DNA from: Tubulanus polymorphus
Taxonomy: Eukaryota; Nemertea; Palaeonemertea; Tubulaniformes; Tubulanidae
Length of the DNA stretch: 64,000 nucleotides
Reading direction: 5' to 3'
Assembly: GCF_964204645.1 (NCBI RefSeq)
Contig: NC_134034.1
Coordinates: 13,149,962 to 13,213,961, forward strand
In this document: piece after piece, positions 1 through 11,574 of the stretch
Layout of the letters: each line of letters begins with the position of its first letter
Numbering within the stretch: the stretch's first letter is position 1
The notes under the pieces: model-generated
The model's database searches: none
Told to the model about the DNA's origin: nothing
What the model saw: the letters and a program-made list of their open reading frames with translations, nothing else
Translations under genes and position numbers: made by a program

Positions 1-58
1 CTGTGGCAAGCGGTATTCCGCCATAATCCGCCAGGTGTCGCTAGTGTACAATACGACG
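1..58 (+). repeat. Monomer of the dispersed GGTGTCGCTAGTGTAC family
   Basis: The first bases read TGTGGCAAG then CCAGGTGTCGCTAGTGTACA. The same core recurs at about 27.5-27.7, 33.0-33.2, 35.76, 43.14-43.4, 58.99 and 60.3 kb, in both orientations. Here it is a single truncated copy at the window edge. Confidence 0.7.
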
Positions 59-104
59 CCGACGCTGGATTTCTTTTCAAACTCAATTGAAATCTAACGA
101 TATT

Positions 105-488
105 CTATCCATCCACCGATCCACCCATCCACCCATCCATCCATCCACCGATCCATCCATCCATCCACCGATCCACCCATCCATCCATCCATCCATTCCA
201 TCCATCCCATCCATCCATCCATCCATCCATCCACCCATCCACCCACCCAACCACCCACCCACCCACCAATCCATCCACCCATCCATCCACCCACCCATCC
301 ACCCACCCATCCATCCACCCAACCACCCAACCACCCACCCAACCACCCAACCATCTATCCATCCATCCATCCACCCACCCATCCATCTATCCATCCATCC
401 ATCCACCCACCCATCCATCCATCCATCCATCCAACCACCCACCCACCCACCCAACCACCCACCCAACCATCTATCCATCCATCCACCG
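105..488. repeat. CCATCCAYCC microsatellite
   Basis: About 380 bp of 4-bp-based repeats (CATC and CACC units, with AACC and GATC variants). All frames stay open on both strands, giving Trp/Gly/Asp-rich or Ile/His/Pro-rich pseudo-ORFs. These are products of the repeat and not proteins. Confidence 0.95.
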
Positions 489-1482
489 AAAATAGAATAT
501 ATTCAGGCCTATACAGTAGAATATATTCAGAAATAGTTCGGCCTTGTTTTAGGTTTATTGGGGCTGACAATAGAAGCGAGGTGAGAAACAAGGTATCAGT
601 TTGTGTCTGAATGCCGCAAAACCGACCAATAATCTCCGATCATGGCCGCAGCCTTTATCAAAATCGTCGAAATTTCAGGAATAAATCTTCGATCCGATTT
701 GGATCGGAACCGCCGGAAAATATCCGAACAAACTATCAAAGCAAATTAAGTCGTATTGGTAATTACTATTTCATAACAAAACAATGTATTTTACGAATCG
801 AATTTGCGTTCTGGCGACGCACCATTGTAAACAAGAATTTAGATTTCGATTCTGAATTTTTATTCGTTTGCGACGCGGAGGAATTTTCATGTTCGGGGAA
901 CCGGCTCGTCGCGTGATATGACGCGGTTATTCGGCCGCTTAAAAAATTGCGAACTTTGAGGAAATCCCGCTGAGTCCGTGCGTTGTATAAAACATTCAAA
1001 GGAAGGCCATCGAGTGGGCGCGGGGATCACCAAACCGCCAAGAACATTTCAATCTATGTGTCGTTCTTCTTTGTTTTATGTTATTTATTGTTTAAGGCAA
1101 TGAACTGGTATGACATGGCATCCGGGTATACGGCATTCAATACTTTATTACCGATGTATCGTGTGTTTTGAAAGACTTGAATGCGATCTTTTTTCCATCG
1201 AATTATTGAATTTGATAGTAACTTCTGCCGCTACGGAAGCCTGCTGGTGGCGTACGAGATCGATTTATTTTCTTTATGATTTCGATTGATTATGTAGAAA
1301 TTCGAGTCGATTCAATCGTTTATTCACGTCATTTATAAATCGAGATTCGACGTATTTTGTCCAGAATTCGAAATCCGACATCGAAATACCTCGAATTTCT
1401 ACTCAACTGACTCGAATTTCGACGACATAGAAATAGTCGATTTCCGACAAAATATTTCGTAACATATCCGATGTAACATTTT
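489..1482. other. Intergenic, no supported gene
   Basis: AT-rich unique-looking sequence. The open frames (about 60-100 codons) show no recognisable domain, no conserved motif and no splice context, so nothing is annotated here. Confidence 0.5.
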
Positions 1483-1590
1483 ATCTCGCATGTCACCAAC
1501 GGGCCTCCGTATCCCACAGATTTCCAGACATAGTGTATCTCGCATGTCACCAACGGGCCTCCGTATCCCACAGATTTCCAGACATAGTGT
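1483..1590 (+). repeat. Perfect 54-bp tandem duplication
   Basis: Two back-to-back identical copies (1483-1536 and 1537-1590), each starting ATCTCGCATGTCACC and ending CATAGTGT. No divergence is visible, so the duplication is recent or an assembly artefact. Confidence 0.9.
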
Positions 1591-1834
1591 ATTTTTCGTA
1601 TATTCATTACCAAACTTTATAGTTTTATTTATTAGAATGATATCTCCCGACGATCGAATGAAAGTTCGATTTCTTCGATAGTAGACTTGTACTTTAGTGG
1701 ATCTACTTGTTGGTAGTGTGGGGCGCTATTCTACTATTTTTGGCGATGAAATTATGAAATATGATATCCGCAAAATTTCGACATCGCGTGTAAAGATCCG
1801 AGTCAGAGTTTTTCTCTTGAATAGCTCCGCCTAA

Positions 1835-1925
1835 AGATTTTCAAACATGGCCTTAAAAATAGCGATTCGCAAATTTGGAGGAGGGGTCCGGACGCCCTGA
1901 ACCCACTCTAAATCCGCCACTGCAT
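1835..1925. mobile_element. Possible transposon terminus remnant
   Basis: A stretch containing GGAGGGGTCCGGACGCCC followed by TCTAAATCCGCCACTG resembles element ends common in invertebrate genomes (from memory, not searched). No partner end was found. A 122-codon - strand open frame that overlaps its right edge (to 2276) has no recognised similarity. Confidence 0.3.
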
Positions 1926-2520
1926 TGGACATTCTATCATACATTTTGGTTCACAAAAGCGTTTATTCATTTTTATTCGCAAATGATCGTCTAGTTTTAA
2001 TTTGAAGTATTTGCTAGGATTGCGAACATTCAAACCGTCTATAAGATTACCACGTAGCCGATAAATCGATCTTTTTCCGTCATGTCTGTTATGAAGAACT
2101 GTCGGGTATAAGTTAACGCGTATCGAGTCTATGTAAAGTGATTTTGTTTTGGGGTTGTTTTTTTTTTCAGAATTATTGATTTGAAAAACTTCCCCCGTCA
2201 GTTTTGAATCGATAATCACTCTGTTCGTATTTAACTTTGCTCGGTGCTGCCACGATTCCGTATTGAAAATACTCAATACTAAATCACTAGCTTAATGAAT
2301 TACTTTTCTCGTTTATTTCCGCCTTAAGACGCCTGAAATTAAATATATTCTCCTTTCTCATTTTTAGAAAATATAATTTCTCCCTTCACCCTTTCAATTT
2401 TTCTACGAAAAAATCCGCGTTCCGATTAATAACGAATGGCGTTTGTTAAGTTGTTAGCGGCCTATTTATCCTTTTAAATACAATTAATTCGCGATCGGAT
2501 ACTGCGTGGTATTAGGGTTA

Positions 2521-2522
<2 letters not shown>

Positions 2523-2601
<79 letters not shown>
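2523..2601. repeat. (TA)n microsatellite
   Basis: About 78 bp of uninterrupted TA dinucleotides. The Tyr-Ile open frames across it on both strands are repeat artefacts. Confidence 0.97.
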
Positions 2602-2604
<3 letters not shown>

Positions 2605-3756
2605 ATTATAAAGGCTTTTACAAACAACGATTTATTTTTTGGTAAATTTTCTTTTCGAATAGAGAAAATATCAACCATTTGTGAATATTTAACAATATGC
2701 TCCCAAGCCTACGAAACATTAGTTTAAAGACGTATTTAGTTTAAAGAGTATTCGTTGGACTCGGTTGATAAAAAAATTACCGATATTTTCTCTATTCAAT
2801 CGAGCGAAGGAAGACTTTTTGGCAATCATTCAATGCGGTGTTTAGTCGATATGAAACGATGGTTCATTGGTTGTATCAACACCAATTCGAGGTATGTTTG
2901 AAAAAAAGAACTAAGCGAAATCTTTTTCCGAAAAGAAATCGATACAGACAAAAATGACATACACACCTGACGAAGGTGCGCGACTGTCGGCTGATGAAAT
3001 TTCTCATTCTTGTCGGGTCGATACTACATCAAAGTTGGATTCCACGAGCACGTGACCATCTATAATTCCATTCGAAATAACTCGTCGTATCGTAATGAAG
3101 TACGGATATCGATTTTTTCGAAACTGAACAGACAAATATCTTGGTTTTACAAAATGGCGTCTTTTAACAGGGTCTGAACTCGAGTAAAAGTAGATCCTTC
3201 AGCGGCCGGCGCGGAACCGATATCAAGTTCCAGATTTAAGAGATCGCGTTTAGACGCACCTGAATACGAAACAGAATCATACGAACATACGAACAGCGAG
3301 ACAGAATCTTTTCGTTTCTTTTGATAACTTGTTACTAGAGACGTTTCGAGATATCGAAACTAAGCACTCCAAGCAAATCGACACCCGTAGATAAAAATCT
3401 AGGTTGTTATTCAACCGGCGTGTAACAATCAACCCGCATAAAACTCGCTTTAGCGTCAATTTGATCGCCGTTTTTTCATTTCAACTCGCAAAAATAGCAT
3501 AACCCACATACAGTGAAATGGCCTGTACATTGAAATGAATTCAAACGCACGCAAAACTAATAACTGATGCGTCTGATGAGCTCAGTAATGAGATCGGTGG
3601 AACCAGGCGTCGGTCTTACGTTATGGTCGAAATGCAAAATATTTCAATTCTAGCGTCAAGAAGTTGCGATAAGTCAATATTCTGAGCTCCTTCAAATCCT
3701 AATGATATCATACGCGCCATAACACGCGTGTAGATGATTGATTTTTCTATTTTGTT
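2602..3756. other. Intergenic, no supported gene
   Basis: About 1.15 kb with only short open frames and no recognisable repeat family. It separates the TA tract from the 92-bp satellite. Confidence 0.45.
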
Positions 3757-4850
3757 AGAGTTCTACCCCGAGTTGGTGTCAAATACTGAGTAAGAGTTTG
3801 TGAAATACAGTAGACTCTGTCTCTTACTGTGGTTAAAGTTGAGACTGGTAAAATTCTACCCCGAGTTGGTGTCAAATACTGAGTAAGAGTTTGTGAAATA
3901 CAGTAGACTCTGTCTCTTACTGCGGTCAAGTTGAGACTGGTAAAATTCTACCCCGAGTTGGTGTCAAATACTGAGTAAGAGTTTGTGGAATACAGTAGAC
4001 TCTGTCTCTTACTGCGGTAAAGTTGAGACTGGTAAAATTCTACCCCGAGTTGGTGTCAAATACTGAGTAAGAGTTTGTGAAATACAGTAGACTCTGTCTC
4101 TTACTGCGGTAAAGTTGAGACTGGTAAAATTCTACCCCGAGTTGGTGTCAAATACTGAGTAAGAGTTTGTGAAATACAGTAGACTCTGTCTCTTACTGCG
4201 GTAAAGTTGAGACTGGTAAAATTCTATCCCGAGTTGGTGTCAAATACTGAGTAAGAGTTTGTGAAATACAGTAGACTCTGTCTCTTACTGCGGTAAAGTT
4301 GAGACCGGTAAAATTCTACCCCGAGTTGGGGTCAAATACTGAGTAAGAGTTTGTGAAATACAGTAGACTCTGTCTCTTACTGCGGTAAAGTTGAGACCGG
4401 TAAAATTCTACCCCGAGTTGGGGTCAAATACTGAGTAAGAGTTTGTGAAATACAGTAGACTCTGTCTCTTACTGCGGTAAAGTTGAGACCGGTAAAATTC
4501 TACCCCGAGTTGGGGTCAAATACTGAGTAAGAGTTTGTGAAATACAGTAGACTCTGTTCTTTACTGCGGTAAAGTTGAGACCGGTAAAATTCTACCCCGA
4601 GTTGGGGTCAAATACTGAGTAAGAGTTTGTGAAATACAGTAGACTCTGTCTCTTACTGCGGTAAAGTTGAGACTGGTAAAATTCTACCCCAAGTTGGTGT
4701 CTAATACTGAGAAAGAGTTTGTGAGATACAGTAGACTCTGTCTCTTACTGCGGTAAAGTTGAGACCGGTAAAATTCTACCCCGAGTTGGTGTCTAATACT
4801 GAGTAAGAGTTTGTGAAATACGGTAGACTGTCTCTTACCGCTGTTTAGTT
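3757..4850 (+). repeat. 92-bp satellite array, about 12 units
   Basis: Units begin TTCTACCCCGAGTTGGTGTC and recur at 3761, 3854, 3946, 4038 and 4130 (spacing 92-93 bp) up to about 4850, with a few percent divergence (GTTGGTG versus GTTGGGG subvariants in neighbouring units). Each unit holds an inverted repeat, AGTAAGAG ... CTCTTACT, that could form an 8-bp stem. The last unit is the most diverged. The same satellite occurs in reverse orientation at 52.6 and 55.6-56.4 kb. Confidence 0.95.
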
Positions 4851-5569
4851 TAGATGAATTTAGTTTAGTACAATTCAGCGAGCTGGTTTGAAAAACAACT
4901 GGCGGAACTCATTCAGTTCAGTCGGTAAACTTGGGTGGGGTCTCCTCAACTGCAGCTCTAGTATTAGCCCTCCTCGGTCAAAAGGTAATTTCAGCGACAT
5001 TTAATCAGGTCATTAATGGAACACAGCCGTTCACGTCGATCGGATACATCAACGTAATAGCCTCTCGAATAATCGGTAATAGATACACGCGTTCACCTCC
5101 ACCTGACCTTCACGTAACCCGACCGATCGATAATATATACGTTTAATTTACGCGGTGAAAATGTCACGGAAAATAGAAATGTCACGACATTTGTAACAAT
5201 CGATTTCTGATAGTTCAGTTGAAGCAACTCGTCCGCTATTGACAGCGGCATTCATTGAATAATTCATCAACGTAAATGGTTAAAGTTAAAGCTGCTATCG
5301 TAAGCCGCGATCACGCGAAATTGACCCGGACCAACCGTTCACGCGGGTGCTAAATGGGCCCGTGTGCCTGTTTAGCCGACCAAAAATCTAAAAACGTCTA
5401 CCCAATCCGAACCAAATTTAAGCACGGGTCAATTATTGCGTGTGAATTGCAACTGGTTCCAGAAGTGATTCACTTCGTTTTGTTTTAAAGGTTGTTTAGT
5501 ATCGAGTGAGTGGTTTACGTGTGGACGCGCTCTCTAATTAGGCACGGGTCAAAATTGGTTCTGTGTTAT
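4851..5569. other. Intergenic, possible location of a 5' exon
   Basis: Unique-looking sequence. The C7orf25-like gene downstream lacks its N-terminal exon. I looked here for its conserved N-terminal helix and found nothing convincing; a short frame ending at a GTAAAC near 4926 is too weak to call. Confidence 0.35.
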
Positions 5570-5869
5570 CTCCCTCTCCCGCTCCTCCTCCCCCCTCTCC
5601 CCTCCCTTTCTCCGCTCTCCCTCTCCCCATCTCACTCTCCCTCTCCCCCTCTCCCCTCCCTTTCTCCCCTCTCCCTCTCCCCTCTCCCTCTCCCCATCTC
5701 ACTCTCCCGCTCCTTCCCCCTCTCCCGCTTCTCCCCTCTCCCGCTCCTTTCCCCCTCTCCCGCTTCTCCCCTCTCCCGCTCCTTTCCCCCTCTCCCGCTT
5801 CTCCCCTCTCCCGCTCCTTTCCCCCTCTCCCGCTTCTCCCCTCTCCCGCTCCTTTCCCCCTCTCTCTAC
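5570..5869. repeat. Polypyrimidine CTCTCCC tract
   Basis: About 300 bp of C/T only. The right part is a higher-order repeat of CTCTCCCGCTCCTTTCCCC plus CTCTCCCGCTTCTCCC blocks repeated about four times. Long Pro/Ser/Leu open frames across it are repeat products. Confidence 0.95.
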
Positions 5870-6632
5870 CGATAACATTATCGCGAATCAAACGGCACCT
5901 GATTAGCGCCACGAATCGACCTTGTACTTTTCACGACCTTCGCCGCAGACGTCTTGATGGGGACACGTCGATTGTTTTGCGGCCACCGGCTCGTAATCTC
6001 GTTTGACATTTTGTGCGGCGTTTCGGTGATTTCTATGTCTCTCCGTAATTCCGGCGGTCACGCTGATTGTCGACGAGCGCCGAGGACATTTATCTCTTCT
6101 GGCGGAAACATTTTATCTCTTGTCACATGTCGTCGTGATTATATCGCGGTTAAGCTTCGTGGGAGCGCGTGCGCACACGCCGAGTGAAGCGCCGAAAATA
6201 TACCGTCGTTGTCTATACTCGAATAAGATGCTATTCACATCCGGGCGGTGTGAAGGAATGCGCCTGTGGGATGCGAGGGTTTATTCGCGCTTAGCTTTTC
6301 TCAAATAAACGGAGACCCGGTTGGTTCCGCTAGGCGGCGCCAGTAGGACACGACGAATTTACACGCGTAATAGTTATCGCATGCGTTCACTAGATGGCGC
6401 TAGTGAAAAGTGAGTCTTCCACTTGTCCACTCTTTATGCGATTCAAACGTTGCCTAGCAAATCTGCTGCGGACATTTTGCGACACGATCAACTGAAAAAA
6501 CAGACCTTTTCGTAACTTCCTGTTTCGCATATTGACCGATAGAGGGCTCTATCTTTCAATTCTCGATGAAAGCACAATGTTTTTAAGGTCTAACTCTAAG
6601 ATTTACAATATTTACCATGTCGATATTTTCAG
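5870..6632. other. Sequence upstream of first recognised C7orf25 exon
   Basis: No exon could be assigned. It contains ACTAGATGGCGCTAGTG near 6388, which resembles short interspersed motifs elsewhere in the window. The segment directly before 6633 ends in a TTTTCAG acceptor. Confidence 0.4.
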
Positions 6633-6786
6633 TTATCGAACGCTCGGCAAAGTGAGAGCCCGACGAAAATAAGCGGCCACCTGAAATGTAGCAACTTGCG
6701 CCAGCTGGCGGGAATCGTAGAAACTGCCGAACGAGCAGATGACGTCATCAGCGTAATGCAACCGTTTCGTAGCATCCTACCGCAAG
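6633..6786 (+). CDS. C7orf25-like: C7orf25-like exon (first recognised)
   Basis: Acceptor TATTTTCAG just before 6633; donor CAAG|GTATAT at 6786/6787. It begins in phase 0 and ends after the first base of an Asp codon. It encodes the conserved HLKCSNL ... ETAERADDVISVM helix region. An upstream exon ending in phase 0 is expected. Confidence 0.88.
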
Positions 6787-9700
6787 GTATATACAAATAA
6801 ATGTTTGAGGGGATCTTAAGTAAAGAAATTCGGGGTTTTTTGCCGCCTAGAATACCTATTTACTCATTTTCACATTCTTTTGATTAGAATACTTGATTGA
6901 TTCCAGATTTAAGGGTTGAGTAATCCAGTTAGGGTTGAGTACTCCAGTTAGGGTTGAGTACTCCAGATAGAAGTCGTATCCAAGTTTGAGAAATCAGTTA
7001 ATCATCTTCACTCCCCAATCTCAATATCATCATTCGAACCTTATAAAACGTCATGAGATTCCCGACTCGTTTTTATTCAACTTTGTCGAGGCTTCAGTTT
7101 TGCGAAAACATGAACTCCATACGGACATGTACTTTTGAGTAAAAGGTCTTTTTTGTTTTTTTGTTGGAAATGAAATGATGAAATGCTCCGATTTCTGAAA
7201 TGAGGAAATGATGATATGTTCCGATTTTGCAGACGTTGATACCAGTGGCGCCGCCAAGTGTGATAAAAAGCCTCACGAGATCGATGTCGTCTGCGACGGT
7301 GGTAGAACGTGGATTCGAGTCGTCGCTCAAAAGGCGCAAATCATCCATTCGACCTGGTCCGGTTAGTATTTCAGAGAAAGCACCGAATAGTAAAAGCAGT
7401 TAAAGTAGGTCAACCGGCACTCACTAGGTGGCGTTACAATGCACTTACAGTGAAAATGAGTTCACTTTCGATGAACTGGATTTTTAGAATCTCAAATAGA
7501 AATGTTATGAAACAAGTCATGAAATAGATATAAGATTGACGTTCCATCCCTCACCTGACTGTCTTGGCCTCAGATTTCGTGTTCAATCGTAAACAACTAG
7601 TTTTTTATATCTCTATTAAATTTGAATTGTTTTTATTTATCTACAGGCGAATGCAGTTACGGTAAACGCAACATCGTCAGTCAATCGGAAGCGTTGGTCA
7701 CGTGCGCTCGTCACAACCCTGTCAACTACACCACGCCCACGGTCATGTTCAAATTCCTACAAGGCGTCACCGAGTCGGTGGCGGCGGCTCTGCGCGCTCG
7801 AGGCGTTCTGATCGACATGGTCAGCGCGATCGTAGCCGATCATTGTAGTTCTCCACGTGTTGACCTCGACCGGCGACTCGAATACAACCTCGACGCCGAC
7901 GATCCGCCAGACGTCGCGCAGTATCTACGAAGTCTTGGCTTTCGATCGCCGGATGGGGCAACGACCGCGATCGAGGTCGTCGACGATTGCGAATTGGTAG
8001 CACCGAACGACGGACGATCTTTCGGCGGTTCGAACGCGGGGTTTAATCGATTCGATAGTTCGGATTTCGGCGAAATGAATTCGCTTCCGAACCCCGACGC
8101 CGGCAGCGATATCGGGCCCGATAAACGTGGCCGGACTTACGAGTCGACCGGAGCTGGTGCGGATCTAGCGCAGACGGCGTACGGCTCGCCCACTGCGGCC
8201 GCGACTGTTGTTGTCGACAACATCGAATCGTCGTCGGACAATCGAAGACTCGTAACGAGGATCGAAAACAAGCCGTCACTAACAGCTGGCCAAACGGTAA
8301 TTGCCGACCGTAATTATCACCATGACGTCAACGACAGCTTATTAATTCAGTCAGAAGAGGAACAGTTGGCAATTAACGATTCTGATAATAGTACGCCGGT
8401 CGCAGATTTCGTAGATTCGAATCCGCTGTTGTTATTATCGAGGTCGCCGTTATCGGGTTATTCGGTACAGCCGGTAGAGGGCGTTGATGCAGTCGGCGGT
8501 GACGACTACGAAATTGCGAATGAAAAATCGATGCTTAGTTCTAGCGTCGACTTTACTTCGTTTAGTGACCGTCCCTTAGAAGGTGAAATCGCTACGGGAA
8601 AGTCCAATATATGTTTTGGTGTACGGCCGCTAGGGGACGTTGGTGACTGGGCAGCCGACGACCGGGTAGAGAATGGAAACAGCCGATCGGTGCCGAACGG
8701 AGTTAATTCGATCCGTGGCGGTCGCTTAGAAGATGAAACCGCGCGCGATGACTCGAATACTCGTCGTTCGTTCGATGTCATTTTATCGCGACCGGGAATC
8801 GCTTCGTCTTCGGGAGCGGCCGCTACTCATCACCTGAAATCTCGTCGTCAAGTCTCGTCTGATCTCGGAGACGGAAATCGTCTGCCGTCGCCGAAGCCGT
8901 CGACAGACGATCGACGTCAGCCGCGTTGTTTATCATCCGAAGCGATTAACATCTCGGCTACTGGTTCTTCTGTCGCTGTTGCTGCTGTTGCTGCTAATAC
9001 GAACGACTCAATTCTTGTTGATGATGTTGTCAAAACAACAGATAAAGAACGAGCTCATCAAACGTCTTGCAACTCGTTTCGTATCCTTAGCGACGACGTC
9101 AACACGCGCCTTGTAGATCGCCGCCGCCGCTGCGAAGACGCTGTTCAAGCGATTGTGGCGCCACCACCGCCGCCGCCGGAAATAAGTAAAGTTAATCTCG
9201 ACATAACGGCTCTAATCGGTCTGGTGTCCGCGCTGACGCACGGTCATTGCCGATACGTGTTCCGCGAGCCGATACTGACCGAACAGGCGCGCTGGGAACG
9301 ACAGACACCTCTACTGCCGGACCTGCATAGATTTCTCGAAGGTAGCGATATATATCACAAGATATTGATCGAGTTTGATACGAGGGGTCGGTCCAAACGG
9401 GAGCACACGGAGCACATGCCCTTATGTAAATACAATGGCAAAATTTTTCAAGGCACTTTTTCGACCCGCAACTAATAAGACAACAGTCTGCGCTGCAACA
9501 ATAAGCTTACATTCTCCTAAATGTCCCTCAAGTGCCTAGAAATTGTATGAAAATGCATTGAAATTTTCCAGACCCCATGTTTACGCTGCTTGGATACTTA
9601 TCTTGCCTTCTTCCTGCCCTTTGTACTCCTGGCAAAATCTACCCCTGGCACGTGATCCCCAAACGGGAACACGTGCGACCGTCGTATTTTTCCCGCGTCA

Positions 9701-11309
9701 TTTTGAAAAATGACGGCATTTTGTTCAGGGGCCAGTTTTTTTGTGTTGGCTGCGTGAAAACTTGCCAACTTTTTAAAAAGTAAACGCCCGTTCCTGATTT
9801 GTGTGCTCTTGCCAAAGTCTGCCCCGGATTCAATGCTCTTTATACACGAGTGTATCATAAGAAATTGAAAAAAGAGAGAAACGTAGTGATACCTGTAACC
9901 ACACCCTTCGACATTCGTGATAATTCCGGCCCTGGATGATCACGTTTAATTTCATTTATCATCGGATATGTCCCGGGCGATGTCACCTGCAATCTCTCTG
10001 AATGATCACTTTTTGTTGCAGATTGAATGACTCGTGTCTAAGACTCACCAGATTAAAGTCTGGAGGTCTTGTTTTCATTTGCAAATGTGTCAGTCAGGTG
10101 AAATCGTGAACACGTGAAGTGTGGGATAGAGCAGTTTTTGAAAGTCTGCTGATAAATCATGAAATGTCTAGCGTCTGGGTTTCGTGGTTGGTTTTCGTTT
10201 GCAAATGTCTCAGGTGAAGCACTGAACACAAGTGAAGTGTGGACGATCAGTTTTTGAAAGTGTGTGCTGATAAAATGTCTGATATCTGGTGTTTGTAGTT
10301 CATTTCCATTACCAAAATATCCCAGTTCTAGCCGGGTCATATATCGGTAGTATGATGATGAACTTCCGAATGTCTGAATGGATACAGATGATACGTCCTG
10401 TTTAAAGTCTGTATGAAATTAGAATATATCTGATGTACCCGTACTTTAAATTTCAGGTAAAGAACTGTTCGCCTGCGACACGGCCGTCGCCGATTTCAAA
10501 ACCATTTTGTCGACCGTCGGTGGACCGGGGGAACAGCGGCGAGGTGCCGAACTACTGAACCGGATTCGGATAGTTCCCGATTCGCCCAGTGCGCGCACCG
10601 AACGGCTTCGCGCCAGTCGACAGTTGAGCGAACGAGGCAAGGTAAATTACAATTACGATTACGATTACGATTACGATTTTATTTACACTCCAACCATTTC
10701 CATGGTATATGGAGGAAAACTATTACACATGTATATACAAATATTTACAAAACAACACTGAAGTGATCAAAATATAGAGAATGAAAACGTTTCAAAATAT
10801 ATATTAAACGATGCGCCATCTATCGGAATGCGAGAAATCTGATACAGGGGGTGATTTTGGGAAATTGTCATCTCGTTTACAGCGAACTTCTTTTGAAGAA
10901 ATAAAGTAAATTCGCCGCGGCATTATTTAGAACTTATCCAAGATATCGGTAATTGGCCGCAGCAATCAAAAATTGCTTACAACGCGCCTGTAACCGATAG
11001 TTCTATATACAGACCAATCTCGTTATAACGAACTTAAGGGCACCAGAAAATCTGTTCGTTATAACCGAGAATTCTACCGGGTGTCTCGGAATCAAAATGC
11101 GTCACGGAACCTTTAAGAATTTTGATCTCATTTCAATCTCGTTCTTCCAGGTAATATTCGGTACCGGGGACCGTATTCAAGCGATCACTGTAACGTCAAA
11201 CTCGAGACTAGTCCGCGCCGCTGCCGGGCAAGGAGTGAACTTCACCGTGCACGTGCACGAGTCACGTGCGTTAACCGAGCTGAAACAATGCGCCGCTACT
11301 GCCATCTAG
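6633..11309 (+). CDS. C7orf25-like: C7orf25/UPF0415 (DUF1308) homologue, spliced, 5'-incomplete
   Basis: Five exons: 6633-6786, 7233-7361, 7647-9341, 10457-10641 and 11151-11309 (stop TAG). They total 2322 nt, 774 codons including the stop. All introns are GT...AG and every junction preserves frame. The protein aligns by eye with vertebrate C7orf25 along its length: HLKCSNLRQLAGIVETAE, DVVCDGGRTWIRVVAQKA, NPVNYTTPTVMFKFLQGV, VNLDITALIGLVSALTHG, STVGGPGEQRRGAELLNR and VIFGTGDRIQAITVTSNS. As I recall, the family has an N-terminal DUF5614 part and a C-terminal DUF1308 part considered PIN-like; its biochemical role is not settled. Residues of about 160-607, all inside exon 3, are a Ser/Asp/Arg/Val-rich insert with a short polyproline run, where vertebrates have about 50 residues. 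The first 40-70 residues, including the start codon, were not found. Confidence 0.93.
7233..7361 (+). CDS. C7orf25-like: C7orf25-like exon 2 (of those found)
   Basis: Acceptor ATTTTGCAG before 7233; donor GTCCG|GTTAGT after 7361. It encodes EIDVVCDGGRTWIRVVAQK, matching the family's conserved DVV..GG.TW..... segment. Phase 1 in and phase 1 out fit both neighbouring exons. Confidence 0.92.
7647..9341 (+). CDS. C7orf25-like: C7orf25-like exon 3 with large insert
   Basis: Acceptor TATCTACAG before 7647; donor CGAAG|GTAGCG after 9341. Conserved family sequence lies at both ends (YGKRNIVSQSEAL through MVSAIVAD, and KVNLDITALIGLVSALTHG through PLLPDLHRFLEG). About 1.35 kb between them stays open but is low complexity and unlike the family. 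Confidence 0.93.
9342..10456 (+). other. C7orf25-like intron carrying 110-bp repeats
   Basis: GT at 9342 and AG at 10455-10456. Two diverged copies of the GAAGTGTGGACGATCAG repeat (10075-10320) lie in it; the larger array of this family is at 31.9-32.5 kb. Short open frames inside are not coding. Confidence 0.85.
10075..10320 (+). repeat. 110-bp repeat family, two diverged intronic copies
   Basis: GAACACGTGAAGTGTGG and GAACACAAGTGAAGTGTGG, each followed by CAGTTTTTGAAAGT and a GCTGATAAA block, match the units at 31.9-32.5 kb. Confidence 0.8.
10457..10641 (+). CDS. C7orf25-like: C7orf25-like exon 4
   Basis: Acceptor AATTTCAG before 10457; donor GCAAG|GTAAAT after 10641. It encodes KELFACDTAVADFKTILSTV followed by GGPGEQRRGAELLNRI, very close to the vertebrate family consensus. 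It starts in phase 1 and ends in phase 0. Confidence 0.94.
10647..10680. repeat. ATTACG hexamer microsatellite
   Basis: About five units of ATTACG (GATTAC) directly after the exon 4 donor, inside the intron. Confidence 0.85.
11151..11309 (+). CDS. C7orf25-like: C7orf25-like terminal exon
   Basis: Acceptor TTCTTCCAG before 11151. It encodes VIFGTGDRIQAITVTSNSRL, then the family's basic/aromatic tail with HVHESRALTELK, and stops at TAG 11307-11309. It is slightly shorter at the C terminus than the vertebrate protein. Confidence 0.94.
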   Translation, partial: VIFGTGDRIQAITVTSNSRLVRAAAGQGVNFTVHVHESRALTELKQCAATAI

Positions 11310-11574
11310 CGTCGTACTTGGGTACTAAAATAGCAGACGTATTATTGTATTTGGTAATTCATAGAACTACATGTATCAGCGAAAGTGAAGGCTCACTTAG
11401 GCGTCGCTGGTAATCTTGTGTTTTGTTCTGACTGCTGATATCACATTTATTTGTTACTGATGTGAAATGTTTTGTATAAAGCCAGTAGTGGTGAAAAACT
11501 TTTTATTTGATTGTGATCATAATCTAATCATTAATCGCTAATACATTTTTTTGTGGGATTTTTGGTGCAGTGAT

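Noticed and set aside
83-591. Trp/Gly/Asp and Ile/His/Pro repeat proteins
   Set aside because: Direct translation of the CCATCC microsatellite; overlapping frames on both strands are equally open.
1908-2276. 122-codon minus-strand frame
   Set aside because: Starts beside a transposon-like terminus, crosses a poly-T run read as Lys, and shows no recognisable family.
3757-4850. CRISPR-like regular array
   Set aside because: The whole 92-bp unit repeats with no unique spacers, and the context is eukaryotic; it is a satellite.
4931-5146. 71-codon frame starting LGGVSSTAALVLALLGQK as a secreted peptide
   Set aside because: It begins with TTG, not ATG, and the hydrophobic stretch has no matching gene context.
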